From Pectobacterium peruviense (GTDB lineage Bacteria; Pseudomonadota; Gammaproteobacteria; Enterobacterales; Enterobacteriaceae), in the NCBI RefSeq assembly GCF_002847345.1, contig NZ_LXFV01000004.1, positions 1 to 55,165 of the forward strand: a stretch of DNA of 55,165 nucleotides, written 5' to 3'. The notes beneath the pieces were generated by a model, which was not told the origin of the DNA, did not search any database, and worked only from the letters and a program-made list of their open reading frames with translations. A program made the translations under genes and the position numbers. Numbering within the stretch: the first letter of the stretch is position 1; the number at the start of each line of letters is the position of its first letter. Below are positions 36,393-45,950 of this stretch, piece by piece.

Positions 36393-37361
36393 ATGAACGA
36401 TTATCCCCCTGAAATCCATCAGCAGGCAGCACGATGGGCCATACGTTTGGCCGAAGCGCCGCTGGACGATGAACAGGAACTGACATTCCAGCGCTGGCTG
36501 GCACAGGATCCTCGCCATCGCCATGCAGTGGAACAGGCTGGGATGCTCTGGCATGGACTTGGGTCGCTCAGCGCCGAGCAAAAACAAGCTCTACAAAGTC
36601 AGGGCCTGCAACCACAGCCGTTAGCAATATTGCCTGTCAGACGCGTCAATCGCGCGACGCAGTGGAAAATCGCGGCCCTATTGCTACTGGGTTTCAGTTT
36701 CGGCACGGCATGGATATCCGACGGCATACTGATGCTGCGCTCGGATTATCGTGCAGATCATCAGGTCAAACACGTCACGCTACCGGACGGCAGTGAGGTT
36801 GATATGGACGCAGGCAGCGCCATTGCTCTCGCCTACACGCCACAAGAACGGCGAGTTGCGCTGCTGCAAGGTTCGGCCTGGTTCACTGTCGCACCGACGA
36901 ATGCACAGGAAAAACGCCCTTTTCTGGTTGATGCCGCGTCCGGCACCACACAGGCGTTGGGCACGCAGTTTATGGTGCAAAATTCATCACAGACAACGAC
37001 CGTCGGCGTGATAGAACACAGCGTTCAGGTAACGGCAAACGGCCAAGCGCTGCGGCTTGATGAACAACAGGCCGCACGCTATACCGAACAAGGGATGACT
37101 CGCCTCCCCGGTTGGAATAGTCGCGAACGCGGCGACTGGCGGCGCGGTCTGCTGATATTCGATCAACAGCCACTGGCTATCGTGATCGCCCGTATCAATC
37201 AGTATCGATCCGGCACCATCATCATCTCCAGCTCAGCGCTGCGCCAGCGTCAGGTTAGCGGAATGTTTTCGCTGAACGAGCTGGATAGCGCGTTGCAAAC
37301 CATGACCACCGAACTGGGTGCCAAAACGGTGTCACTCCCCGGCGTCACGATTCTGTACTGA
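36393..37361 (+). CDS. hasS: Anti-sigma/sigma regulator, FecR family
   Basis: A 322-residue FecR-like protein. The cytoplasmic N-terminal DUF4880 part (QQAARWAIRLAEAPLDDEQEL, FQRWLAQDPRHRHAVEQA) binds the sigma factor. One membrane segment lies at residues about 90-109 (WKIAALLLLGFSFGTAWIS). The periplasmic FecR domain (LPDGSEVDMDAGSAIALAY, ALGTQFMV) receives the signal from the N-terminal domain of HasR. It is 99 bp after hasI and before hasR, completing the surface-signalling set. HasS of Serratia has the same role. Confidence 0.9.
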   Translation: MNDYPPEIHQQAARWAIRLAEAPLDDEQELTFQRWLAQDPRHRHAVEQAGMLWHGLGSLSAEQKQALQSQGLQPQPLAILPVRRVNRATQWKIAALLLLGFSFGTAWISDGILMLRSDYRADHQVKHVTLPDGSEVDMDAGSAIALAYTPQERRVALLQGSAWFTVAPTNAQEKRPFLVDAASGTTQALGTQFMVQNSSQTTTVGVIEHSVQVTANGQALRLDEQQAARYTEQGMTRLPGWNSRERGDWRRGLLIFDQQPLAIVIARINQYRSGTIIISSSALRQRQVSGMFSLNELDSALQTMTTELGAKTVSLPGVTILY

Positions 37362-37524
37362 TCCCCTTCTCACACTCGCATTCCCCACTCCTGCCATGCC
37401 GTTCGGGAGTGGTAATCACTCGAAAACTCCCTTTACGTTCACAAAGCCGCAACTCAGCAGAGAAAAAAATTTAAATATTTTTTTACGGGTTCTGTCATCT
37501 CAGCCGTCTTCATATTTAGGTAAT

Positions 37525-37543
37525 GATTTTTATTATCATTTTC
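37525..37543. promoter_or_regulatory. Fur box before hasR
   Basis: A sequence centred on TATTATCATTTTC scores about 15 of 19 against the Fur consensus and lies 80 bp upstream of hasR. The 261-bp gap before hasR also holds a hairpin (CCACTCC / GGGAGTGG, near 37387-37414) that may end the hasIS transcript. Confidence 0.7.
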
Positions 37544-37622
37544 ATTAAGAAAAGCAGGGTTAATTATCCCTTTGTTTATTAATGCTTATTGATGATTTAA
37601 CAGATGACAGACCAGGCGAAAA

Positions 37623-40301
37623 ATGTTTAAAAAAACACAACAGCAAGAAAGCCGTTTGTTACAACTTAATCCACTTTCTCTTGCCGTCGGCATCGCGCTT
37701 TCGCTGCCGGGTTCGTTCCACTATGCGCAAGCAGAGACACAGTCCGCCAACGTTCAGGAAACCGCTCGTCAAAGCGTCGCTTTTTCCATCAGCGCGCAGC
37801 CGTTGAGTAGCGCACTGCTGCGCTTCGCCGAACAAGCGGGGTTACAGGTCTTTTTTGCTGACGTAAAACTGGAAAACATGCAGGCCGCCGGGCTTCAAGG
37901 GCGTTTCCTCCCCGAGCAAGGGCTACGCCAGTTGATCGGTACCAATCCTATCGATTTTCAGATCGGCAACAACGGTGTTATTACCCTGCGCCCTCGTTCA
38001 GCTAACGTCGATACGGCAAAAATAGACGATGTGATGACAGTTCGCGCCTTTACCGTCGCCAATCCGGGCGACTGGATCTACGAGCAGCCGCGTGCGATTA
38101 GCGTCATTTCACGCGAGCAGATGGATAACCGCCCTGCCCGCCACGCCGCCGATATGCTGGAACAGTCCGCTGGCGTTTACTCCAGTGTCAGCCAGCAAGA
38201 TCCTGCGCTATCGGTGAACATTCGCGGAATACAGGATTTCGGTCGCGTGAATATGAATATCGACGGCGTGCGGCAGAATTTCCAAAAAACGGGTTACGGC
38301 CAGCGTAACGGACAGATGTATATCGACTCGGAGCTGCTCTCCGGCGCGACCATTGAGAAAGGTGCAACAAACGTGATGGGCAGCGCGGGCACGCTGGGCG
38401 GCGTCGCCACGTTTAATACTGCCAGCGCACACGATTTTCTGGCTCCGGGTAAAGAACTGGGCGGAAAACTGCACGCCAGCACGGGCGACAACGGAACACA
38501 CTTTATCGGTAGCGGCATTCTCGCGCTGGGTAACGAAAGTGGCGATATTCTGATCGGTGCCAGCGAACGCCATTTAGGCGATTACTGGCCGGGTAATGAC
38601 GGCAACCTCGGGAGTATTCGTATTCCCGGCAATTCAAGCAATTACGAAACGTGGGCGAATAACTTAAAGCATCAGAAGGTGACCAGCGCAGCCTACACCA
38701 TGCGCTCACGGCTGGCGAAAGTCGGCTGGAATCTGCCTGCCAATCAGCGCGTCCAACTCAGCTATATGCAAACGCAAACCTCCTCTGAAAACGCTGGGAC
38801 GTTGTCCAATCTCTCCAATACTGAGCTGGGTTGGAAAGCCAGCGGGCACAGCGAGATTATGGCACGCAGTACCGCGCTGGATTACAGCCTGAAGCCGGAC
38901 AACCAGCGCTGGCTCGACTTTAAAGCCAAAATTTATTACGCCGATACCAATAACGACACCGATAATTACGCCCTTTCCAATACCAGCGCCTATCACGAGA
39001 GCACGCGGTTACGTACCTACGGGGCGCAGGCACAGAATACCTCGACGCTATGGCAGCAGGGCGCGCACGATCTGAAAGCCGATTACGGATTGGACTTCTA
39101 TTACGACAAGATCACCACGGACAGCACCAACAGTACGGCCAGTAACGCCACTCCGGAAGGGAACCGCGCGATGACCAGCCTGTTCGCGAATCTGAATTAC
39201 GCCTACAACGAGTGGGTGACGCTACAAGGTGGCCTGCGTTACGATCGCTATCGGTTACGCGGCACCACCAGCATCAGCTATCGGGAAATCCCCTATACCA
39301 TCACGAATCCCTGCACGGCACGGTCGATCGCGCTTTGTCCGCCGTTCGTTACCACGACACAAGATTGGAATGTCGATGACGAGCACGGCAAGCTTTCGCC
39401 CACGCTATTTGCTGGCGTCCGACCCGGGATTGAATGGCTACAGCTGTTCACCAGCTACGGTCTGTCCTGGCGGCCACCTTCCGTCAGTGAAACCTTCGCC
39501 AACGGCACCTACAGCGCGGGCAACTATTACCTGTATCCGAATCCCAATCTCAAGCCGGAGCGCTCACGCGCCTGGGAAGTCGGGTTCAATATTCAGAAAC
39601 CCGAATTGTTCATGGATGGCGACCGACTGGTCACCAAGGTGTCCTACTTCGACACGCGGATAAACAACTACATCAGCCTGAACGGCGCGCGCAATAAACC
39701 GGGCTATAACGGTTATTCCCTCAGCAATTCCGTGTTCCAGAACAATCTGGCGAAAAGCCGTTTCCGTGGCATGGAATACCAGTTGAATTACGACGCGGGC
39801 TTTTTATATGTCGATGCCACCTACACCCACATGATCGGCAATAACGATTTCTGTGCGCCAGTGGCCTGGATGGGTGGCGTCACAACCGTTGGCGGTACCA
39901 GAGGCAACTATTACTCCACGCCGGTCGATACCACCGCCAGCGATTCCTCTTGCCAGAAAACGCTGTTATTCAGCAACGCCGCCTATCTTCCCGGTGACCG
40001 CGGTTCCGTCACGCTGGGGACACGCGTTTTCGATCGCAAGCTGGATATGGGCGTCACGATGCGTTTTGCTCCCGGCTATCAGGATACCGCCGCGCCAAGC
40101 AATTCGGCCTATTTAGCCGACTGGCCTAAATATGAAGTTTACGATCTGTACGCCAGCTATCGTCTGACCGACAGCCTGACGCTGCGCGGTTCCGTCGAGA
40201 ATATCGCTAACCGTACTTACATCGTGAGCTATGGCGAATCACTGGGTTACACGCCGAGCCGAGGAAGAACGGTGCAGGCTGGCGTGGAATACCGATTCTG
40301 A
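37623..40301 (+). CDS. hasR: TonB-dependent haem/haemophore receptor with signalling domain
   Basis: An 892-residue outer-membrane receptor. Signal peptide (cleavage near AQA, residue 38) is followed by an STN signalling domain (FSISAQPLSSALLRFAEQAG to FQIGNNGVITLRP). A plug (SVISREQMDNRPARHAADML, SVNIRGIQDFGRVNMNIDGV) and a 22-strand barrel ending VEYRF complete it. The STN domain fits control through HasS/HasI. It lies directly before hasA, as in Serratia, where HasR takes haem from HasA or haemoglobin. Energy must come from a TonB homologue; no hasB is seen in the window. Confidence 0.93.
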   Translation: MFKKTQQQESRLLQLNPLSLAVGIALSLPGSFHYAQAETQSANVQETARQSVAFSISAQPLSSALLRFAEQAGLQVFFADVKLENMQAAGLQGRFLPEQGLRQLIGTNPIDFQIGNNGVITLRPRSANVDTAKIDDVMTVRAFTVANPGDWIYEQPRAISVISREQMDNRPARHAADMLEQSAGVYSSVSQQDPALSVNIRGIQDFGRVNMNIDGVRQNFQKTGYGQRNGQMYIDSELLSGATIEKGATNVMGSAGTLGGVATFNTASAHDFLAPGKELGGKLHASTGDNGTHFIGSGILALGNESGDILIGASERHLGDYWPGNDGNLGSIRIPGNSSNYETWANNLKHQKVTSAAYTMRSRLAKVGWNLPANQRVQLSYMQTQTSSENAGTLSNLSNTELGWKASGHSEIMARSTALDYSLKPDNQRWLDFKAKIYYADTNNDTDNYALSNTSAYHESTRLRTYGAQAQNTSTLWQQGAHDLKADYGLDFYYDKITTDSTNSTASNATPEGNRAMTSLFANLNYAYNEWVTLQGGLRYDRYRLRGTTSISYREIPYTITNPCTARSIALCPPFVTTTQDWNVDDEHGKLSPTLFAGVRPGIEWLQLFTSYGLSWRPPSVSETFANGTYSAGNYYLYPNPNLKPERSRAWEVGFNIQKPELFMDGDRLVTKVSYFDTRINNYISLNGARNKPGYNGYSLSNSVFQNNLAKSRFRGMEYQLNYDAGFLYVDATYTHMIGNNDFCAPVAWMGGVTTVGGTRGNYYSTPVDTTASDSSCQKTLLFSNAAYLPGDRGSVTLGTRVFDRKLDMGVTMRFAPGYQDTAAPSNSAYLADWPKYEVYDLYASYRLTDSLTLRGSVENIANRTYIVSYGESLGYTPSRGRTVQAGVEYRF

Positions 40302-40306
40302 TTTCT

Positions 40307-40393
40307 CTGTTTCCCAACGCGGGAAACAGGAAAACAAAGGGGATGGGATGGCTCATCCTCTTTCACGACAGACACGGATGACCGTGCCTGTCG
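40307..40393. promoter_or_regulatory. Two hairpins between hasR and hasA
   Basis: CTGTTTCCC/GGGAAACAG (40307-40329) begins 6 bp after the hasR stop. A 12-bp stem with one mismatch, CGACAGACACGG/CCGTGCCTGTCG (40366-40393), ends 25 bp before hasA. Neither has a strong T-tract. They may partly terminate or protect the mRNA, allowing unequal HasR and HasA amounts. Confidence 0.55.
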
Positions 40394-40418
40394 ATCGTTA
40401 GTTAATGAGGAATCTATT

Positions 40419-41036
40419 ATGAGTTTTGCAATTACCTACGATGCCTACTATGCCAATTACAGCATTGCCAGCTACCTGACTGAATGGTCGGCAGCGTTTG
40501 GTGACGTTAACCATACCGCGGGTAATACACAAGTCGGTGGCAATAACACTGGGGGCTTTTACGGCGGCGATACCTTTATAGACGGTACTCAATATGCGAT
40601 CACGAGTACGCAGAACGATTTCTCCGCGCTCATTGCAGGCGGCGATCTGACCTATAGCCTCTTCTCCCCACCGGCTCATACGCTGTACGGCGATCTGGAC
40701 AGCCTGTCATTCGGTAATGTTCTGCAAGGCGGCACCACCGCAGGCACCACGTATTCGCTTGCCGAGCCAGAAGTCACCTTCAGCGGGCTGGATCTCTCTA
40801 CCGATGTAGCCAACCTGACCGTTAGCGATCGCGGCGTAGTTCATGACGTGATTTACGGCCTGATGAGTGGTCAGGTTCAGCCGCTGCTGGATGCACTGAC
40901 GAATGCCGGTATCGACATTAATGCGAGTCTGGATAGCCTGAGCTTCGCGACAACGACTTCCGATGCGGCACTCTCTGCCGATACCGTGGTTGACGTTGTT
41001 GGCGTCGCCGAAACGGCCGATCTGCTAGCGGCATAA
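40419..41036 (+). CDS. hasA: Haemophore HasA
   Basis: A 205-residue secreted haemophore without N-terminal signal peptide, as expected for type I secretion. The haem ligands are conserved: H32 in FGDVNHT, Y79 (Y75 in Serratia HasA) in LTYSLF, and H87 (Serratia H83) in PPAHTLYG. GGFYGG, QYAI and VVHDVIYGLMSGQ are also shared. The C-terminus ends ADLLAA, matching the secretion signal ELLAA. TGAGG lies 8 nt before the ATG. It should be exported by HasD-HasE-HasF, encoded downstream, and deliver haem to HasR. It is about 17 residues longer than Serratia HasA, mainly by short insertions. Confidence 0.96.
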   Translation: MSFAITYDAYYANYSIASYLTEWSAAFGDVNHTAGNTQVGGNNTGGFYGGDTFIDGTQYAITSTQNDFSALIAGGDLTYSLFSPPAHTLYGDLDSLSFGNVLQGGTTAGTTYSLAEPEVTFSGLDLSTDVANLTVSDRGVVHDVIYGLMSGQVQPLLDALTNAGIDINASLDSLSFATTTSDAALSADTVVDVVGVAETADLLAA

Positions 41037-41038
41037 GA

Positions 41039-41070
41039 AAACGGCTAAAAGATGACGCTTTTAGCCGTTT
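41039..41070 (+). terminator. Strong hairpin after hasA
   Basis: A perfect 13-bp stem (AAACGGCTAAAAG / CTTTTAGCCGTTT, 6-nt loop) begins 3 bp after the hasA stop. The T-tract is inside the stem only. It probably limits read-through from hasA into hasDEF. Confidence 0.75.
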
Positions 41071-41104
41071 GAGTGAACACCGTCGCGGTACGGAGAGAGT
41101 ATAT

Positions 41105-41152
41105 ACCCCAGATAATTCACGTTGCAGGGAAGCAGCTTGAAGTATGACGGGT
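41105..41152. repeat. Internally deleted intergenic repeat (48 bp)
   Basis: Only the two terminal arms of the 121-bp element remain: GATAATTCACGTTGCAGG on the left and GCTTGAAGTATGACGGGT on the right. They form an almost self-complementary unit between hasA and hasD. Confidence 0.7.
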
Positions 41153-41294
41153 ACGGCACCGCGGCGGTCTACTGAGTGTAATAACCGTTGGGAAGCCGCG
41201 TCAATAGCGGTACGGCTAACCACTTCCCCCCCTTCTACGTTGTGGGCACCCCACAGTGAGAACGATGACGATTTTATTGAAGAAGGAACATCCC

Positions 41295-43154
41295 ATGCCC
41301 GCCCCCCGTCCGGCCTCATCAGGCAGGGAGATTATTGACGCGCTGGCCGCCTATCGTCAGGGGTTCTGGGGAATTGGCCTGTTCAGCGCCGTCATCAACC
41401 TGCTGATGCTGGCACCAGCCATTTATATGCTTCAGGTCTATGACCGCGTACTGCCGTCCAGCAGCACCATGACGCTGGCGATGCTGACGATCATTATGCT
41501 GGTCCTGTTTTTATTGATGGGACTATTGGAATGGATACGCAGCGCCGTGGTCATTCGCCTCGGTACACAGATGGATATGCGTTTAAATCAGCGTGTCTAC
41601 AATGCGGCATTTGAAAGCAACCTCAAGAACGGAACGGCAGGTGCCGGACAAGCCTTAAACGATCTTACTGCCCTGCGTCAGTTCGCCACTGGGAACGCGC
41701 TGTTCGCTTTCTTTGATGCGCCGTGGTTTCCCGTTTATCTCTTAGTGATCTTCTTACTGCATCCCTGGCTGGGCGTCATGGCGCTGGCGGGGGCTATCGT
41801 GCTGATTGTACTCGCCTGGCTGAATCAAAAACTGACGCGCGAACCGCTGGCATTAGCCGCACAAAACACCGTTCAGGCGACGCATCAAGCCAATGCCAAC
41901 CTGCGCAACGCCGACGCTATCGAAGCGATGGGAATGCTGCCTGCTATGCGCGAACGCTGGCTGACACAGCATAAAGCGTTTCTCTATTATCAGAATGTTG
42001 CCAGCGAAAAGAGCGCCAACATTACCTCACTGACGAAGAGCACCCGGCTAGCGCTTCAGTCGCTAATGCTAGGTTTGGGCGCACTGCTGGCCGTCAACGG
42101 CGATATCACACCCGGTATGATGATTGCGGGTTCCATTCTGGTAGGTCGCGTGCTCAGCCCGATCGATCAGATCATTGGCGTCTGGAAACAGTGGATGCAG
42201 GCGCGTCTCGCCTGGCAGCGAGTCAATATCTTGCTCGATAACCACCCCGCGCGACCTGCTGGCATGGCACTGCCCGCACCAGTGGGTAAACTTCAGGTGG
42301 AACAACTCAGCGCCAACGCGCCCAACACTCGCACTCCCATCCTCGCCAATATCACATTTGAACTGGCTCCCGGCGATGTACTCGGCGTCTTAGGCCCGTC
42401 TGGTTCAGGGAAATCCACCCTCGCCCGCCTGCTGGTTGCCGCCATGCCGGCCCTCGGCGGTAAAGTCAGGCTGGACGGTGCCGACATGCATCAATGGGAT
42501 AAAGGTGACGTAGGCCATTTCGTCGGATACTTGCCGCAGGATGTGCAGCTTTTCAGCGGGACGATTGCTGAAAATATCGCGCGCTTCACTCAACCGGATC
42601 CCGAGAAGATTGTCGCCGCCGCCATCACGGCAGGCGTTCACGAGATGATTCTACGACTGCCGCAGGGCTACGATACACTGTTGGGCGAAGGTGGTGCCGG
42701 GCTGTCCGGCGGACAGAAACAGCGCGTCGCCCTTGCCAGAACCATTTACAACCAACCACGCCTGATCGTGATGGATGAACCGAATGCCAGTCTGGATGAC
42801 GACGGCGAGAAAGCCTTATTAGCCGCGATTGCCGCGCAGCAGGAAGCCAAAAGCACGCAGGTGCTGATCACGCATAAACCCGCCCTGTTGTCCTGCGCCA
42901 ATAAGCTGTTAGTCCTGCGCGCTGGGCAGATCCAGTATTTCGGCGCAACAGAACAGGTGCTGAAAGAACTACAGCGTGCCAAGCCCGCTAATACGTCTAT
43001 GACCAAACCGATGACTAAACCCATCAGCACCAAACCCGCACCGGTTAAAACAGCAGACGCCGCGAATGCCTTTAGCCCAAAGGAGCACAGTTCAACGGGT
43101 CTCAGCATGGTGTACAGCGCGCCGACGCCTCGCCGTGCCGCACCGGATAAATGA
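41295..43154 (+). CDS. hasD: Type I secretion ABC transporter for HasA
   Basis: A 619-residue inner-membrane ABC exporter. The membrane domain occupies residues about 20-320 (YRQGFWGIGLFSAVINLLML, FDAPWFPVYLLVIFLLHPWL). The ATPase has Walker A GPSGSGKST near residue 370, signature LSGGQKQR and Walker B LIVMDEPNASLD, the Asn form usual for protease/haemophore exporters. The ATG at 41295 has AAGGAA 7 nt upstream; an earlier in-frame codon at 41256 is less likely. A Thr/Lys/Pro-rich tail (TSMTKPMTKPISTKPAPVKT) of about 60 residues extends beyond the ATPase. It forms the HasA exporter with HasE and HasF. Confidence 0.93.
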   Translation: MPAPRPASSGREIIDALAAYRQGFWGIGLFSAVINLLMLAPAIYMLQVYDRVLPSSSTMTLAMLTIIMLVLFLLMGLLEWIRSAVVIRLGTQMDMRLNQRVYNAAFESNLKNGTAGAGQALNDLTALRQFATGNALFAFFDAPWFPVYLLVIFLLHPWLGVMALAGAIVLIVLAWLNQKLTREPLALAAQNTVQATHQANANLRNADAIEAMGMLPAMRERWLTQHKAFLYYQNVASEKSANITSLTKSTRLALQSLMLGLGALLAVNGDITPGMMIAGSILVGRVLSPIDQIIGVWKQWMQARLAWQRVNILLDNHPARPAGMALPAPVGKLQVEQLSANAPNTRTPILANITFELAPGDVLGVLGPSGSGKSTLARLLVAAMPALGGKVRLDGADMHQWDKGDVGHFVGYLPQDVQLFSGTIAENIARFTQPDPEKIVAAAITAGVHEMILRLPQGYDTLLGEGGAGLSGGQKQRVALARTIYNQPRLIVMDEPNASLDDDGEKALLAAIAAQQEAKSTQVLITHKPALLSCANKLLVLRAGQIQYFGATEQVLKELQRAKPANTSMTKPMTKPISTKPAPVKTADAANAFSPKEHSSTGLSMVYSAPTPRRAAPDK

Positions 43155-43218
43155 GGCTTAGCACATCGCTCACCAACTCCTGTCGTCAGGAAAGCATCTC
43201 GGAAAGAAGAGGATAACC

Positions 43219-44577
43219 ATGTCCGCGTTACGCGAAGTCACATCACAGCCGACAGCCCCTCAGCATCCAGTGGAGGATAATGTCGCAGCGATGCCGTTAC
43301 ATACCGATGCCGGACGCTATTTAAAGCACGGACTCTGGCTGGTTCTGGCTGGTTTTGGTGGCCTGCTGCTCTGGGCTGGCATGGCACCGTTAGATAAAGG
43401 CGTCGCGGTATCCGGTCGGGTCGTCGTCGCAGATAACCGCAAAGCAGTACAACCCGTCAGTAGCGGACGCATCGCCTCGCTTACCGTGCGGGATGGCGAT
43501 CGTGTGCAGGCCGGGCAAATTCTTGCCACGCTGGATCAAACGCCCGCTCAGGCGCAGCGCGATAATTTAGCCACGCAGTTGCAGGAAGCACACGCAGGCG
43601 AAGCGCGCCTGTTGGCGGAACGCGACGATCTGAGCACGATCCGCTTCCCTGCCGCCACAGAGCAATACAGTACCGTCACACAACAGATCCAGATCGCCCA
43701 GCAGCAGCTCTTCATCAGCCGTCGTGCCGCGCTGCAACAGGAACGCGCCGCCATGCAGGCTGCAATAATTGGGGCAAAAGCGCAGTCGCAGGGTTCACAG
43801 GCGTTGCTTGCCAGCAGTCAAACGCAGTTTCAGATCGTCAATGAACAGCTACGCGGGCTACGTCCATTAGCACAAGAAGGCTATATCGCCCGTAATCGCC
43901 TGCTGGACGTCGAGCGACAGGCCGCTCAGTTGGCAGGCGCGATTGCGCAGGAACGCAATAACCAGGTGCAACTCCAGCAGCAGGTCGTCGAGTTGGAACA
44001 AAGGATCCAGCAAAATCAGAACGAATATCAAAAAGACGTGCGCGCCCAGCTCGCCGATACCCAGCGTTCTATTCAGGATCTCACCCAGCGGCTGAAAACC
44101 GCGGAGTATGAGCTTCAGCACACACACATTCGCGCACCCGCCAGCGGTACGGTAGTCGGACTGGCGCTGCACACCGAAGGCGGCGTGGTGAATAGCGGGC
44201 AGATGCTGATGGAAATCGTTCCCGATGGGCAACCGTTATTAATTGACGCACAACTGCCTATCGAGCTGGTGGATAGAGTCAATAACGGGTTGCCGGTCGA
44301 GCTACTATTTTCTGCTTTCAATCAAAGCACCACGCCGCGTATTTCCGGCGTTGTCGCACTCATCGGTGCCGACCAGTTAGTCGAGCAACAGACAGGAAAA
44401 CCGTATTACGCCTTGCGTATTCACGTCGATGAACACGGTAAGCAGCAACTTGCTGGACTAGATGTTCGCCCCGGTATGCCAGTGGAAGCCTTTATTCGTA
44501 CTGGCGAGCGCTCCCTGCTCAACTACCTGTTCAAACCACTTTCCGATCGCCTGCATCTGGCGCTGACCGAGGAATAA
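43219..44577 (+). CDS. hasE: Type I secretion membrane-fusion protein
   Basis: A 452-residue HlyD-family periplasmic adaptor with one N-terminal membrane segment (LWLVLAGFGGLLLWAGMAPL, residues about 36-55). A lipoyl/biotinyl-like half motif (VQPVSSGRIASLTVRDGDRV), a long coiled coil (residues about 100-290, rich in Q/E/R/A) and the second lipoyl half (IRAPASGTVVGLALHTEGGV) follow. AGAGGA lies about 6 nt before the ATG. It bridges HasD and the outer-membrane channel, whose gene starts 2 bp after its stop. Confidence 0.94.
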   Translation: MSALREVTSQPTAPQHPVEDNVAAMPLHTDAGRYLKHGLWLVLAGFGGLLLWAGMAPLDKGVAVSGRVVVADNRKAVQPVSSGRIASLTVRDGDRVQAGQILATLDQTPAQAQRDNLATQLQEAHAGEARLLAERDDLSTIRFPAATEQYSTVTQQIQIAQQQLFISRRAALQQERAAMQAAIIGAKAQSQGSQALLASSQTQFQIVNEQLRGLRPLAQEGYIARNRLLDVERQAAQLAGAIAQERNNQVQLQQQVVELEQRIQQNQNEYQKDVRAQLADTQRSIQDLTQRLKTAEYELQHTHIRAPASGTVVGLALHTEGGVVNSGQMLMEIVPDGQPLLIDAQLPIELVDRVNNGLPVELLFSAFNQSTTPRISGVVALIGADQLVEQQTGKPYYALRIHVDEHGKQQLAGLDVRPGMPVEAFIRTGERSLLNYLFKPLSDRLHLALTEE

Positions 44578-44579
44578 CC

Positions 44580-45950
44580 ATGCTGCGCCTTTCATCTATT
44601 TACCGCGCGGCGATCCGCTCCTGCTATACCGTACCCGTTTATGCCGCTTCTTTCTTCCTCGCGCTGATCTACAGCGCACCGAGTCAGGCGCTGGGGTTAA
44701 TGGAAGCCTGGCAGCATGCGCTGACGCACGATCCCGCTTTTCAGGCTGCCGTGCATGCACGCAACGCCGACAGCGAAGAGAAAAACATCGGGCGTGCCGG
44801 ACTGTTGCCGAAAGTCACCTATGACTACAACCAGTCCCGCAACGATTCTACTGTCACCACTGGCGGCCAACAATCGGAGCGGGATTACACCAGCCGCGCT
44901 TCCAGCTTTTCCCTGCAACAACCGCTGATCGACTACGCGGCGTGGTCGCGCTATCAACAGGGTGAAGCTAGCGCGGTGCTGGCGGACGAACAACTGCGCG
45001 ATGCTAGCCAGCAGTTACTGGTACGTCTGTTTCAGGCCTACACCAACGTGCTGTTTAGCCGTGAGCAGATTACGCTGGTTCAGGCACAACAACGTGCTTA
45101 TCGCGAGCAGTATCAGTTGAATCAACGTCTCTTCCAGCAAGGGGAAGGCACCCGCACCGATATGCTGGAAACCGAGGCGCGGGTCAATCTGACGGAGGCG
45201 CAGCTCATCGAAGCGCAGGACAATCTGGATATCAGCCTGCGCGAACTGGAAACCTTGCTGGGGATGCCCGTTGGCGTGGAGCAGCTTGCGGCGTTAACCC
45301 CGCACTTCACACCGCAGCCGCTTCAGCCTTCGGGCTATCAGCATTGGAAATCACTGGCGTTACGTCACAACGCTCAGCTACTGGCGCTGAACCAATCGCT
45401 GGCCGTGGCGAAATACGGCATTGAGCGTAACCGGGCAGGCCACCTGCCGCAGGTCACGCTGGTCGCCAGCACCCGCAACACGCAGTCAGATACCGAAAAC
45501 AGCTACAACCAGAAATACGATACGCGCTCGATTGGCATCCGCGTCAGCGTACCCATTTTTGCGGGCGGCGGCGTTTCTGCGGCGACGCGTCAGGCGAAGG
45601 AGCGCTATCAGCAAACCGCGCGGGAAAAAGATGAGCAAACGGCAACCATTCAGACGGAATTGCGTCGCCAGTTTAATTTGGTCACCAGCAGTCAGGCGAA
45701 AATCCGCGCCTATGAACTGGCGGAAAAATCTGCGCTAGCGCTGGTCACTGCGACCCAGAAGAGCGTTCAGGGTGGGGAACGAGTGAATCTTGACGTGCTG
45801 AATGCCGAACAGCAGCTTTACGGCGCACGACGCGACCTGACCGAGGCACGTTATACTTGGCTGACGGCCTGGCTACAGCTGCGTTACTACGCAGGCACGC
45901 TAGATGAACAGACACTGCGTCAGTTAGCGACCTATTTCGTGCATATCTAG
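44580..45950 (+). CDS. hasF: TolC-family outer-membrane channel of the HasA exporter
   Basis: A 456-residue outer-membrane efflux protein with signal peptide (cleavage near SQA, residue 38). Two OEP repeats are present (GLMEAWQHALTHDPAFQAAV start; second repeat near SLALRHNAQLLALNQSLAVA). Coiled-coil regions and the PVFAGG-like motif ISVPIFAGGGVS complete it. Serratia uses its chromosomal TolC-like HasF encoded apart from the has operon, whereas PrtF-type channels in soft-rot bacteria are encoded with their exporters. The gene's position 2 bp after hasE makes it the dedicated partner here. The symbol hasF is used for function. Confidence 0.9.
   Translation: MLRLSSIYRAAIRSCYTVPVYAASFFLALIYSAPSQALGLMEAWQHALTHDPAFQAAVHARNADSEEKNIGRAGLLPKVTYDYNQSRNDSTVTTGGQQSERDYTSRASSFSLQQPLIDYAAWSRYQQGEASAVLADEQLRDASQQLLVRLFQAYTNVLFSREQITLVQAQQRAYREQYQLNQRLFQQGEGTRTDMLETEARVNLTEAQLIEAQDNLDISLRELETLLGMPVGVEQLAALTPHFTPQPLQPSGYQHWKSLALRHNAQLLALNQSLAVAKYGIERNRAGHLPQVTLVASTRNTQSDTENSYNQKYDTRSIGIRVSVPIFAGGGVSAATRQAKERYQQTAREKDEQTATIQTELRRQFNLVTSSQAKIRAYELAEKSALALVTATQKSVQGGERVNLDVLNAEQQLYGARRDLTEARYTWLTAWLQLRYYAGTLDEQTLRQLATYFVHI

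Noticed and set aside
41105-41152. Short palindrome between hasA and hasD as a terminator
   Set aside because: Its two arms match the ends of the 121-bp repeat family, so it is better explained as a deleted copy; the hasA terminator is the stem just before it.
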